64,000 nucleotides of DNA from positions 2,294,001 to 2,358,000 of the forward strand of contig JBCAML010000003.1 of NCBI GenBank assembly GCA_038503075.1, written 5' to 3'. Shown one piece after another: positions 22,712 to 35,578 of this stretch; position 1 is the first letter of the stretch, and each line of letters starts with the position of its first letter. Under the pieces are notes generated by a model, which was not told the origin of the DNA, did no database searches, and saw nothing but the letters and a program-made list of their open reading frames with translations. The DNA comes from Gyromitra esculenta. Its lineage: Eukaryota; Ascomycota; Pezizomycetes; Pezizales; Discinaceae. Made by a program: the position numbers and the translations under genes.

Positions 22712-25700
22712 TGCTGATTTGACTTGGAGTTGGAGGTTAGTGATTTTCGCGGCTCTGTTGATGGAATTGAGATGGTGCACAGACTCCGCTGAGCCTCATA
22801 TGCCAAGATAGCTATCATAGGAGGTCACTCGGAGACAACTTCATCAATATTGTTGAATATACTCGAGAGTATTATCGGTATAGCTAGGCTATACCTTACC
22901 CTATATAGATCTAAATTTTTTGTCTCTAGAGCTCTCTTATACTCCAGAACCATCGGTAGACGCTTTGAGTTCCCACTGCTTCCAGCCCATACCCATCCGT
23001 CACTACCAGGAAGCTCCTCCAACGGATATATTGTCAGATCTCATGATATATTCCTACCCATCCTATTAAGATTATGCGGTCTCTCAGTTATGATATATCG
23101 ACACACTTGAATCGCCCTACATAGCCTTCCGGACAGCATACGTGGAGCCCAATCTCTTGAAGACATTCTACGTACATACATATTATATACATACAGTTTC
23201 TAAGGTGATAAACCCCACTCCAGAGAAACGTCTGCCTAGATTCTAAAATCTTGCCTTTTCTGGCGTTGGATTTCTTTTCAAATACAAATGCCTATCATGA
23301 ACGGTCGATTTGAGCGAACGGATCAAACCGCCACATACTCGCGTCGACTCAATTTGCCACTAACACTACCTAGTTGACAAAATCGAAGTCATAGGGTATA
23401 CTACTATGATCAACTACCCAAGCTTAAGAACTTCTGTACCATCCCGAAATATCTCTAAATATTGAAACTAGTTAGAATTATATCCGAAAATATATGTACT
23501 TAAAGGAAAAAGAGACCCAAGAACGTATACTCCCAAACATCAATTCAAACGGAAAACTAGATATCGATTTGCAATTGCCTCTTCGTAGCCAGATTTTGGT
23601 AATGGGGTTTATATATCAGGAAGGTTACATCTGAACCACGGGATGCTTCCTTGTTCATTTGAGACTTCGTAACGACCACAGCCACGATAGTAGTCACCGA
23701 TACCGATTGTTTCATTCTTTTAAGAAGTAGATAACGTTGGAGCATATTTTCTTTTCGCTAACAATTCGGAAAAATGAGTCTTCTCCGAGGAACTGAGACT
23801 TTAGTCGCATGAATTCAGTGGTACCTAAAGGGAATACGTGCCTGTTACCTGGAAGTAGCTGTGTCGGTTGACGCTTTCAGCGCAAGTGACTATCATGGAA
23901 TTGTGGCAAAGACACAACAATAGGGATACTGTATCTTATAAGTAGTGTATGTCCACCATCCTCCGTCCCTTTTTCACAATAGAAAAGTTTCGAAGTTAAC
24001 ACGATATTTCCCTAGGCATTTCCGGTTAGACACCAACTACATGTACATATATGTAGTCTCGCGCCATGTCTGAGAGAGTGTACGTCGACCGCGAAAAGTC
24101 CATTGCAACCACGACTCTCCGCCGGGGAGTGGGGAATCTAACGTTTTTAAAAAATAAAATGAATCGCTTCCGCGCCTCGTGTGGCTCTCTAAGAGAACGG
24201 CTGCTCTGTTGAACTAGTCATATGGGGTTTTCCGCACCGTTTATCGATGTCAGATTACAGCAGATTTTATGATGCTAACTACTTTCTAAGTAGAGAAAGG
24301 AGATGCTTTCAGCCACTTTCCGTCAGGGCGAGCACCGAATTGTTGCTGATGTTCAGCCCCTCGTCCATGTGCGAAGACAATTTGACGGTAATCTCGGCTT
24401 TGGGTGAATTCGAGCTAGCCAAGAAGTACTGACGTGCTAAGCGCGACTTCAAACCCAGATTTTCTATGTTCTATTCAAGTTGGTACTGTAGCCTGGCCCC
24501 TGAGTCCTACGGCTGACGTCCCTCGGTCTGGAGACTCTAGGCTTCCCCTCATGCTTGCTCAAATTTTCAGCGGCAAGATTAACAGTCTATTGATTGATTG
24601 AAGGCACTTTATTGCTAAGAAGAATGCTGTGCAACTTCAAAGCTGTGTCTTGTTCTGATCCACGACCAGGGTACAGGGCTTCACAGCACCGTTGTTCAGG
24701 CACCATGCATGTCTCAACAGCACCCCAACAACTACCTGCCTACCATCTCAAAAGACCCTCTCGGAAAAAAAAAGTTCTATAGAGTATCTAATAGAACATG
24801 AGCCCAAGTTCAAAGGCCTCGGGCCAAATTTCACGGACTATCACAGATCATGTGTATGGCAACTCCCGAACACTCGCAACCTTGAGGCTTTGCGAGTTGG
24901 TTTCAAAAATAATAATCCGATAAGTGGCATCCGCCATCATCTGGCCGCTCATTTCCACTACATAATAACGATAACCCTTGGCACTTCGCACATAGGGGCT
25001 GTTCCTTTAGGTAGCATGCCTTTGTGCGATTTTCGATACCATATGACTTTGTCGGAGCTGTTCACCGGTAACCAAGATACCTGTGATGGTAGAAGCACAA
25101 AGGCAATCTAATGGCGGAAGCCTTCCGATACTTGAGAATAAATTTGCTCATCACAGTACTATTGTTGCTGTGCCCACTCTACGGCTAGCACGAATGTACC
25201 TTTGGGGACGGTGGTTACTCATGTCACAAGAGGGGGGTGCTAGGCAATGCGCAAGCCCTACCTACGAACCTTAGTCGCGAACATCCGGAAATTGGAAATG
25301 AACTATTGGACAGAGTTGTTTGGGGGTGGTTGTTCTAGTCTAGTACTCGAAAGACAGGCGGTGTACGTTGAACAAAACACTCCCTTGTTGAGGACTGTAG
25401 CCTTATCGCCCTATTTACTTAGACACAACTCATCTTCCGTATATAATGCTGCTAGAATTTGTCTTTTTAATTTTTTTTATTCCGCTCTCTTCACCATCAC
25501 CTACATAAGACCTTTCTAACACACTCTTCGCAATCCGTCCTACAGATTATACATAAAATCTCTATATCATAAATTTATTTCAATGGCTAATTTTTGGTAT
25601 TGTGTATGTATCATCCTATCTATTCTTGACTGTCTTAAAATGTTATAGGGATTGATGAGCTAATACTTTTATCTCGACAGGCTCGCTGCGGTTACGGCCC

Positions 25701-27422
25701 TCACGATCCTGCCCTCCACGGGATGTGTATTATGTGCGGTGAGATCAACCGTCGGATGCGCCATCGTCTCAGTAAGATTATCAGAAAATCTACCGAAAAC
25801 CACTGAGAACCGTAATATCGGTATCTATACCGTTTCCTTTGTGGACGTCAACCTGAGCACCAACGGCTATTTTGGAATTACCGGCCCCTAGGCAGATCAT
25901 GCCCATCAATTTTTCGTGGCCAATTCGATCACACCAATCCCCGATTAAGCGGGATATCTGTAATCGACGATATTATCCAAATACTCTGCAATTCGCGATG
26001 AGGAAGTCTCTCAGTCAATATTGAGCTCATTGGTTCTAGCTGGCGATCATATCTACGATGCCTGCGGTATAGTCGAATTCTTTTCTTTTTTTTTCTTTTT
26101 TTCACTTTTCGTGGAGGGGGCTGGATTGGGAGATTTTGTTTACACTTTATATTTCATTGAGAGGGATTTTTGGGAGCGGCGATGTGTACCAGTAGTGATT
26201 AGTCAGTTACGTCTTTTTTATGGTTCTTCTATGTGATTTTCTTTCGTTGGGCACCGAAATTAGAGGTTAAAATGGGAGGCGCTTAAAGTATCGTTTTCCT
26301 TAGCAAATCACTATCTCTTTGAAACTCACACCACACCTGAGTATTGAGTCACTCGACTTCCGAGTGCCAAATGAAATAATAAACAAATAATAACATTCAA
26401 CTTCCAGTCCTCTCAAAGTTTTTCTCGAGTGATACTTGTGCAAAGCGCTCGTTGCTTAGCAACTAGATATGCATCAAAGGAAATCATTGACCATACACAT
26501 AATTAACAGAAATCTCCTAATTAGCACCAACTTGCAGTCGCTGATATCCCGGAAAGACTAAATTCATACATATTTGATTGTGTATACGTATGGATACACG
26601 TACATGCACGTGTGTACGTAACTCTCCTAGAGAGTTGAAAGCAGGGATCACTAACTCGGTTTCACTAAAAGAGGTTAAAAAATCCAGCTTGGGATGCGTG
26701 GTGATAACCCTAAACCTTCACAATCCGATTTATCAATTAACCAACTCTCCCTTTCGTTTGCCCTGTCTGTACTTGCTAAAATAATAAAGTTTGTAACGTA
26801 GGTAAACTTCAGCAAAAACCATGCCCCATTAACAACACAATTCCCCAGCCCACAATCAACTTACCACTGCTGTTTATTTTGCGGCTGTTCTATCTACACA
26901 TTAGTCTGTAATTTATAGCTGTCGGTGTTAAATTCCGTAGGTTGTAGCCTCCAAAATGTAGATTTGGTTGTTACCCAGCTTCACCCCCGTCACGAACCTT
27001 TTCTTCGGCTAGTATTTTGATATGACGCACCTACACAACGACAACGCAACCCTTGCATACCTACTTAGGAGCACAAGCACGATTGGTATACCGCCATCCT
27101 TCAATATTTATTTTTTGTCTCATCTCATTTCATTTCACTTCCTGTTCTGGATGGCGATCACCACACCATTGACAGCCTCCATGTGTTGTGCAGCACACGG
27201 AGTTACCTCCTCCGTCAGAAGAGATTACAAGCTAGCCATCTGATCCCTAACCCTAAGATCAACTGACCAAGGCAGAATTATTTTCTGTGCACCGTAGGCT
27301 CACCACACTAAAGTAGCGCGCTTGGCTACTACATCTGGCAAAATATTTAACTTTCCTTGGATGTGGGGCTTCCTCAGTGCTTGTGGTCCTTTGGTGATTT
27401 GAATATCCGCTTTATAGATATA
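22712..27422. other. Long AT-rich gene-free stretch
   Basis: I can assign no gene. Frames such as 24247-24432 and 24692-25111 have no recognised motif. Near 25677-25800 a short frame contains RCGYGPHDPALHGMCIMCGE, a possible metal-binding pattern, directly after an acceptor-like TCTCGACAG, but it ends after about 40 residues and no partner exons are evident. The rest looks like old repeat-derived or neutral DNA. Confidence 0.4.
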
Positions 27423-27644
27423 CCATAGGAGCTAGACAAATACAGACCGCTGCCAAGAGGGGCGTCTGGAATACTATACCTCTTGAGGGATAGATTTACG
27501 TCAAAACTGAGGGGAAGACGGCTCAGCTGAGGCTGTTGGTGCCTGTTCGCAGAAGAAACTCACCAAAACTGGCTGTTATTAGGATTCACGTAATATCCCA
27601 GCGGCCCCTCTTGGCAACGTTCTGTATTTGTCCAGCTTCTACGG
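27423..27644. mobile_element. TA-flanked MITE with about 50-bp inverted ends
   Basis: The left end reads CCATAGGAGCTAGACAAATA and the right end, on the other strand, CCGTAGAAGCTGGACAAATA. Both continue into ACAG, CGxTGCCAAGAGGGGC and CTGG. TA flanks each end. The unit is 222 bp and non-coding. The terminal CCxTA resembles the ends of the elements at 7126 and 7710. Most differences between the arms are transitions, consistent with age or repeat-induced mutation. Confidence 0.82.
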
Positions 27645-29884
27645 TAGTACCTGGTAGAGACAACGTATCGAAGATAGGGCAACGCTTAGTTGACGTAGTA
27701 CGTATTAGTTTACTCTACACAGCTCCCCAATGATGTGTTGACAGGTATGCTGTGGAACCTACGCGAGGCGTTCCAGAACATTTCTCGATACAGAAAGTTG
27801 ACAGTCAGCTTGGTATCTTCATGAAGACCAATATATTCCACAGCAAATAAACAAACATTTATTTACCCATATGTAGACCAACGCCCTATTTTGCTATTTA
27901 TAATGCACAAGAGTTGTTTAATTAAATACCTGGTAATTTCGAATAAAAATGCGATAGCGATTTGGACGGCCGCGCCGCGGCCGTATAGTACACGTACGAA
28001 GAGATCAAATTTCAAGGCAAGATTTAGGTGGCACGAAAACATATACAGAAAACAAAATCTCCAAGGCTAACCAACATCATGATTTGGTCGGCTGTTTCTC
28101 CATGACCAGACTCAAAAGTTTTTCGACCAAACGTTTGGTTGACTAATTATAATAATAGGTTTCTAAAATGCGTAGATCCTCTGAGTCAAGTAGCAACTAG
28201 ACTACTCTGGACAAAGATGTGAAACATAGAGAGGATATGACGAGCGTTTCCTTGTACGTACCGAACAGGACAATATTGCTACTTTAAGCGTAAAGGTGCT
28301 AGAATAATTCCTTTTCAAGGCTCCAGGCATATTCTAGTTGAAATTGGGGCCAATATCCAATGCATAAAATGGCATAAGTTCGAAGACCTTAGCAAACCGT
28401 CATCGAAAACGGCACAGACACAGGCACAGGTTCAGGCTGAGTACCTAGAATCTTAACTAAATAATCAGCTCCAGCCGCATTGGAATAATGCTAGGGATCG
28501 GCGTGGGTTCAAAGGTGTTTGTTAGAGCTTGTGGGGTTGGAAGGGTTGATTACCCACGAGCTATCTAACTCATCAGCAGATATTAACACAACGCATGTCT
28601 AACTATTGTAGATCTCACACAAAGTCCGCAGAGGGAAAGAGCCATAGGACTAGGTTACATACATGTAGCCTTAAACTTTTTGGTTTTGGCTCTAGCTTTG
28701 GTTTCTTTCTCCCCTTTGATCCCACCCTGCGATGCTATCATGTCGCTATCTATCATGTCCAGCCCCTCTTGCTCTTAAGGCTGTAATTTAGAATCACGTT
28801 TCAAATCCTTCCCTCGTTTCCCACCGCTGAATTTTTGCCGACAAAGGGAAAAAAAAAGAAAGGATGAGAGCAAGACCCAGGGAGATGATAACGAAAATTT
28901 TTGCGGCCCGTGCACTAAAAAGTGACTACGCGCTGCGCCCCAGCCGACCTTGTGTCGGCTGGATAACCTACTAGGCTGGAGGCTGTGGAGAGAAAGTAAC
29001 GTGCCTTAAGTTCTCTCTTTTTCATGCGGATCTGAGCTTGTTTCATGCGTCTAGCCATCGTACTATCGTAGAATTTAGTTTATTTAGTTTAATCATCGAA
29101 TATCACTCGATATTGAATCAGCCCACGATCTTCGTCATAAAAAGCATTTCGGTATGTACTCCAGAGAATTTTTATCCTTATTTCCTTCATCGCAATTTAC
29201 AGTAAATTTGATTGGTGATAGGGATACATTCGGCTATACGGCTGTCTTTTACCCAGTCTTCAATGCTTGACACCAATGCTCGAACGTCAAACATCTTTCT
29301 CTGTGATGCACAATTTTTTGAGAAAAATAATAGTCCTGGGAACCCACAGGCACAGGATAGGATCTTATTACGCTATATAGAAAATGGAAGGACATCACTC
29401 ACAAAATAGACATACACTTTAACTAACATCAATGTTGCTAGGAGGTGGTGTGGAATACAAGCAAAAATAACCAATTGATCAAATTTTGCTCCTAGAAGCC
29501 AGGACAAATAAAATAACTAATACTAATACTGTACATATACATAGTATCCAACGCACGCTTAGAAAAGAATAAAACACCAAAATTTCACCAAACCAGATGA
29601 GAAAGGAAAGGTCAAAACAACGAAAAAAGAAACAAAAGAGCGCTGGTTGTATGTCGAAGAAAACCAAACCGTTCAAACCGTCCAAACCCAAACTTAAAAC
29701 AGAAAACCACCACGGATGAAGCTGCTGTTGCCTTCATCATCCATACCAAACTCCATCCCGATCTCTACCACTGACAGATGTTCCGTCTGCACCCAAGATC
29801 TTCCGCCTCTACTTCCACTCTATCACCACCCCTCTCTCTTCTTGATTCCTCGCCAGACCGAATCCCTTGAATACGGTATGGCGC
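27645..29884. other. AT-rich gene-free stretch left of RHO3
   Basis: No gene is recognised. There is a perfect GC palindrome, CGGCCGCGCCGCGGCCG, near 27966-27982 and a small hairpin CAGCCGACCTTGTGTCGGCTG near 28942-28962. The right part from about 29700 should be the RHO3 3' region. Confidence 0.4.
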
Positions 29885-31042
29885 TTATTGTATAACGCAC
29901 ACACGGCCTCGAGAGTCTTTGCTTCCCTTAGCATTTGCACTCAAAGCCACTCTGGCAGCCTCCGTGAAGGCTTCGTTGACACCTCTGTTCATCTTGGCGG
30001 AGCATTCTGATTACCAAGTTAGCTACGAAAAAAAATACGCCTTGCGGGTGGTCGATTTTTTTCGGAATCACACACCAAGATATCGTAAGGCCTATTGCAA
30101 AATAAAGTCAGTCAATGTAGTTCAGGCACAATTTTACAACCACAATTTCACAACCAAGAGAATTCCTAGCCCACCTTTATCCTTTCAGCTACACCAAGCC
30201 CCTCAGGATATTGGATAAAACCTCCAGGGACTGTTTTCTCCGGTCCGTCACCATCTCCAGCCTCTCTCAGATCGCACTTCAGCGCTACCAGAACCAACTT
30301 GACGCCTTGACAATTATCTGCAATCTCGCTCACCCACTTTGATTCGACGTTTTCGAGAGAATCACGGGAGTCGACGCTGAAACAAAGCATAATTGTGTGA
30401 GTGTCGCTATAAGACAGCGATCGCAGCCTATCGAATTCTTCTTGGCCAGCTGTATCCCAGAGGGACAGCTCGATATGAGTGTTGTCTACATAAATATCTG
30501 CATGTAACTGTTAGCTAGGCAAATTCGCCTAACGTCGGCCCCAGACCGAGTAATACCGTGGACATAGTTTTCTAAATGGCGAGAAGAAGTAATCGAGGTT
30601 AGTTTTTTATGAAACAACTGGGAATTAACCTCTCGATCTAAAAAGACGTACCAAAAACCGTTGGTTCATAAACTTGTGGAAAGTATCTAGTTTAGCCAGC
30701 ACTATAATTAGCTCCCATTCGCAGAATTTGCTACCCATCCCTTTATATTATAAAACGTGTGAAATCCGAAGTAGTGGGCTTACCCTCTCGTAAACACATT
30801 CAATAGTGAAGTCTTTCCGCAAGCACCATCTCCTGTATTTTTGTTAGCACTCCACCCGAGAAAAAAAGAGGGAAGCACCAAATACATACCTAACAATACG
30901 ATCTTCCGTTGGGTTGTCTGTATGCGCACAAAAGGTTACCTGTTAGCAAAAAAAAGGCCCGAGGTGTGCAAGAACCTGCGTCTAACAGATAAAACAATAG
31001 GGAGATAGAACTCGCAACCTTGTTTGAGCCGCAAAGCGTCAT
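29885..31042 (-). CDS. RHO3: Rho-family small GTPase Rho3
   Basis: Eight minus-strand exons: 31042-31019, 30917-30890, 30832-30784, 30686-30652, 30571-30557, 30497-30175, 30091-30076 and 30006-29885, giving 203 aa. Two exons are only 15 and 16 bases. The GTPase motifs are complete: P-loop GDGACGKTS, effector region YEPTVFENYVHD, switch [15 protein letters not shown], base-binding LKCDL and ECSAK. The C-terminus ends CVIQ, a CaaX box for prenylation and membrane attachment. The phrase [20 protein letters not shown] and the LKCDL variant point to Rho3 rather than Rho1, Rho2 or Cdc42. Rho3 governs polarised exocytosis and actin organisation at the hyphal tip. The first intron starts with the less usual GTTGCG, so the first eight residues are less certain. 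Confidence 0.94.
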
Positions 31043-33918
31043 CTTTAGTGTTGGAAAGAGCTAAGGATGAATGAGGGGGCTGGGCTCGAGAAAAGCAAAA
31101 TTTGATCCGATAACGAAGCTGCACGAGACGAGCGACAGCGTTGACACGGTAATGGTGTTGGTGGCGAGCAAGCAGGTAGCGATGAATAGAGAAGGGTTGG
31201 GAGGTGCGAGGGAGAACAAGAGACGGAAGGTGCTGTAAAATGAGGACGATGATATCGAGGAAAGCGGACCAGGATATGGTATGTCAAGATGGGTCGCAGC
31301 GCGGGCGGGTTAGCTTTGCCGGACGTCTGTGGTTATTTCAGGAGAGAAACGAGGGAGGCCAGCATTGGCGGGTTCAAGGGTTCAAGGGTAAAACGCCGCA
31401 CCACAGCCCAGCTGGCGGGATGTCAACCACAGCGAGTCCACGTCGACAATCGATGAATGAATGGATATATGTAACTCTGACTCCTCCCTGGAACAGAGGC
31501 AGTCAAGCATTAGAGTTACCTCGGTATCAGCTATATATTCCTCTTTTTTTTTCGAATGGGCACCAGTGAGGGTAGACAAACGTTTGTATCTTTATTCTCA
31601 CGATGATTCAAGTTCTAATCAAGCATGTCGGATCTGTTGGCCAACAAGACTTGCCGGAGCAGGGATTGATTCGTGACGTTGACATCGATGAACAACTCGT
31701 CCTGTCAATCCAAGGTATCGGCTTCCAGTAAGCCTGCAGGTAATCCAATCTACTTTACATGATGCATTCACACATCCTGACAATTGCTAACCTTCGCCTA
31801 GTGCTGATCTCCACGCTGGAAAAACCCCAAACAGATTTGACATCTTCAAGGGAGAAAAAAAGTCGCTTCACAGCAATTTAGCAATGGAAAAAGCGACATT
31901 AGAAACTCAAAACTATAGGATTCCACCAAATACCGACACCGACCCACCAGTATTATCCCAACGTTCGAACATTTATGCTACTACTCCTTACCTCCTCCTA
32001 TGTTCGAAGCCTATTAGATCACCCCCTACATATCTTATGCATTAGCTACTATTTTTATCCCCATCGACCTTGGGAACTGGGGAAGCAAAAAAAAAAAAGC
32101 TACTATTAAAAGGACTATTCCTCTTATTTCACCAGGGCTGAAAAATGACATGGAGTCTCACTTTCTGGCCAATCATCCCATACTTTAACATTCTATCAAG
32201 CTTTATGATCGCCTATCGGAAACGCGAAAGGAGGTGGGGGCAGCTTGCAAAGGCGGGAAGAGTGATAATGTTTTTCTCCTAGGGAAATACTGGTAGTAAA
32301 AAGGAAGCAAAAACCTCTCCGGCAGATATTTTGGACTCTGCGAAGGTGTACAAATCTAGCCCTCAAAAGCACAATTAACATGGAAACAAATCTGACCATA
32401 CCAACTAATTTTATCTGCACAACATAGTATGATTTAGAGAGGTTTCTGCTACCTTCGTTCGCCTATGGCGGCCAGCATCCTAGCCAACACGTGTCTCCCA
32501 GTCCCTAATCGATACGGAATTACGTACACGACAAACAAATACATGTACCTATGGGACACTAAGATCCCAGACATACGGGAAGAATTTATATATTAGACCT
32601 CCATTACCCGTCCAGCAACAGTTGGGAGTTGATAATTGACTTGGTGTTTGGTTGATCTTAGCTTTTCTGGCTGGCTCTGCTCTAGTTAGCGCCTTACCTG
32701 CAGCTTAAAGAAGGCTTTTCGAAGCTCTAAGAGAAATATGGAACAAGACACGTGAAATAGAACCCTCTCGTGGCAAACTTTGACTCTTTATCTTTTATCT
32801 CCGCGAGAAAGAACCAACCCTCCTATTCTGCCGACCAGCATTAAATACAGTGGATCTACCAAATTTCTAGCAATATATAACATCGGTTCTATCTATGATA
32901 AAGTTTTCCCGAGAATACCGTGAAAACCCAATATCTTAATTACCCATAGGAGAAAAATCACGGTCCTCATCTTGGCCAAAACATATCTGGCTCGACTGGT
33001 CAGATTGGATCTCTGACAAAAGACTATAGAATAGGGATAGTACGTGCGGTAATCTAGCTCTGTATTTGGGGAGTATTGTACGTAACTCGTCCACAGCCCC
33101 TTGACGTCTATCGTCCGTACAACTATGCCTTTGACACTGGCGGAGCGGGTATTTCTCGGGAAGAACAACCCCAACTGTATGCTGGTGCTTGGTTTGTACG
33201 TAGTATCTAGGGAAATAGAGTACAAAAATAACTGAATAAGGTTTCAAGAACTCTACCATAGCAAGAATAGGCCTTCCTTGCAAAATTCTTATGCGTGCAC
33301 CCTGTTCTCTCGTTTTGTCGTGGGGATACTGCCTGTCTTATCACCCAAGCGTAATAACTAACGGGTTATTATTATTTCAAGAGCAAGAAACAAGTCATAG
33401 CCATCGCTCCTTTTTTATATCCTATTCGCTCCCGCCTATCGAAAACCAAAGAGAAAGGGTGTTTTTGTTTTGCCTTGTTTTGTTTATAAAAAACACGGTT
33501 CTATCATAAGCAATACCAGCAATACCAACACCTACAGTTATTTAAACCAGACCATGGAAAAATTAAAAAAAGAAGAAAAAAAGAAGAAAAAACCAAGACA
33601 CTCCCATTCCCTTTCCCTCACGCATTAGAAGCATATATATATAGGTACACACAACACAATTCAGCTCAGCTGTCTTCTCGGCGGGGGGTCCGCAATTGCC
33701 GCTATCCTTGAATGTTGATGAATAGTCGTTTCCTAGTTTTTTCCCCACATCCGGTTTCTTCTTCTTTCTTTCTTATCCATTGCTTTTCTGCATAGATCCG
33801 ATTCGCTAGCAGAACACCCTCCTCTAACCTCCTTCCCTATTACCTCAGCTTCTTCTTTAAGTTCCCTCCTAAAAGTGTGTCTGCACATCCTCCAATGCCA
33901 TTTCATCGCGGGAATGAT
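31043..33918. other. Gene-free stretch between RHO3 and RER1
   Basis: The left few hundred bases should be the RHO3 promoter and 5' leader; the right end holds the RER1 3' region. Frames at 31204-31676, 32893-33283 and 33291-33509 show no known motif and mostly lack an ATG. Purine runs (poly-A/AAGAA) lie near 32090-32105 and 33555-33600. Confidence 0.42.
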
Positions 33919-34734
33919 TTAAGATCTCGAATAGCGAGTCTTTCCAAGGCTGAAAGGAATATAACGGTACTTGATCATATGCTGGATCTGTCTCCTCACT
34001 ATTCCACCACCAAACATCATCAGCATTTTCTCTCTAAAGCTGTAGAATGGGGGGGGGAGGTTCAAGAATTTCAGAAAAACATACTCGTAAGCGCAAACAA
34101 AATAAACCAGTAAATGACTAGCACGGGCCAAAACACTGGAATATCAAAAACGCTAAACCAAGTGCAAAAGAAGCCTATCGCAATCGCTCTCGTCGCAGAA
34201 TGCCAAAACTTGAATTCCGGTAGCCTTCTGATGAACGGCCTAAATTCTTCGTCTTGCTTCGTCGGCAGAGCGCTTGGTCCACCAGACTCGAGCTCCTCAT
34301 CTTGTTCGAGTGAAGGGTCGAATTTGGGGGTTAGGAAAGCGAGAAAGAGATTAAGGAGGTAAATGCCGAGAGAGTAACAGACTATTGATGATTATCTTAG
34401 TGATGAGGTGAGGGCTAGGGGCGGGCGGGCGGAGGGAATACCGATATACCACCCGTGGGCAACTAGAATTCTCGCCATAAAGATCAGGAGTAGGAAAGCC
34501 GTGCTTGCCCATCTATAGGTGACAAAAGGGGTAGCTTTGTCAAGATACGACTGATATGCCTAAAAACTCGCGATGTTGCCACGTTAGAACTTTCCGCCTT
34601 GTCTAGTGAGGTACAAATATCTTAAAAAAAAAAAAGCTCAGGGGAAGAAGAAATAGAGAATGTACCCTTGTGATTCGGGATGTATGGGCGCTGAAGGCAG
34701 CCGGGAACGCACTGTCTGGGGGCTGAGAGTCCAT
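33919..34734 (-). CDS. RER1: Rer1, Golgi-to-ER retrieval receptor
   Basis: Minus-strand exons are 34734-34666, 34559-34442, 34381-34085 and 33998-33919, giving 187 aa. Rer1 is a four-pass membrane protein of the early Golgi that returns escaped ER membrane proteins by COPI vesicles. Family residues are plain across the splices: [82 protein letters not shown] and [15 protein letters not shown]. The four hydrophobic segments are in the expected places and the length matches homologues. The third intron splits the codon of the Met before RRQIQHM. The gene is divergent from the Med27-like gene, sharing an 844-bp upstream region. Confidence 0.96.
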
Positions 34735-35578
34735 TATGGTTTTTGTGGTGCCAGAGGAGAAGGAAGTTGTTCCTTTAGATTGTTTCTTGTCTTAGGATAA
34801 GGTAAGAGCAAAAAGAGCGACAGGATTGTTGGGGCTCGGGGCGTTGCGTATGATGGGATTTTTTGGGAGCAAGATTGGCTTGTGGAATTTGTGGAAAGCA
34901 AACGCAACATCTTCAGAGACAACCCGCTTCGCTGCATAGCCTCTGTCTAGGCTTGGGCCATGTTTGGTTTAGGCTGGAGGTAGGAGCTCGGGGATAAAGT
35001 CTTTGTATTCTGACTGCCGTGTTGCTGTACAACGGCTTTGTATTAGCGAGGCTCTTGCGAGAACCAGCCCACGGGAAGCTGCCGAGTCTGGGTGTCGCTT
35101 GCCACAGAGGAGTGGCTGCTATCCACTGTTTCTCCACGAACGACACCTCAGCAACTATACGCGGTTTATAGGGGAATTTGGAATCCACTACGAGCACCCG
35201 GGCGATAAAGATGGCTTTACTGAGAAAAATAAGTAGCGTAAAACAAAATTGATACGTTGGCATCAGAGGGTTAGGGTTTAGTGTCATTATACATTGGGAT
35301 CAGAGATTGGTCCGATTCGTGATACAAGAACGGATTCCCCAGGAGTCTCTGAAGTGGGTGGAAGACACTCACGTGTGCGCATGGCTGTATGGCAGAGCAG
35401 ATAAAACTATCGGGTGTCTGTTGGTGACTGCCAAATAGCGTGGGGTAGACCCAGGATCACCCACTTTGCTCCCGCCGCTAAACAGCTCCACCAACAGCTC
35501 TCAACAAGTCCCGATCTACATCCACGCTCGCGTCGCCCCGAGAACTCGCCCATCCCGCCCATACTCCACCCATTCGCC
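34735..35578. promoter_or_regulatory. Shared divergent promoter region of RER1 and the Med27-like gene
   Basis: This 844-bp spacer lies between the two start codons, so it must hold both promoters and 5' leaders. No TATA element can be assigned with certainty. Long open frames inside it on the minus strand (34913-35287) lack an ATG start and have no motif. A duplicated GGGTTAGGGTTT-like stretch occurs near 35269-35280. Confidence 0.55.

Noticed and set aside
27241..27256. CCCTAACCCTAA telomere-like sequence (also near 10661)
   Set aside because: Only two units at each place, far too short to mark an internal telomere.
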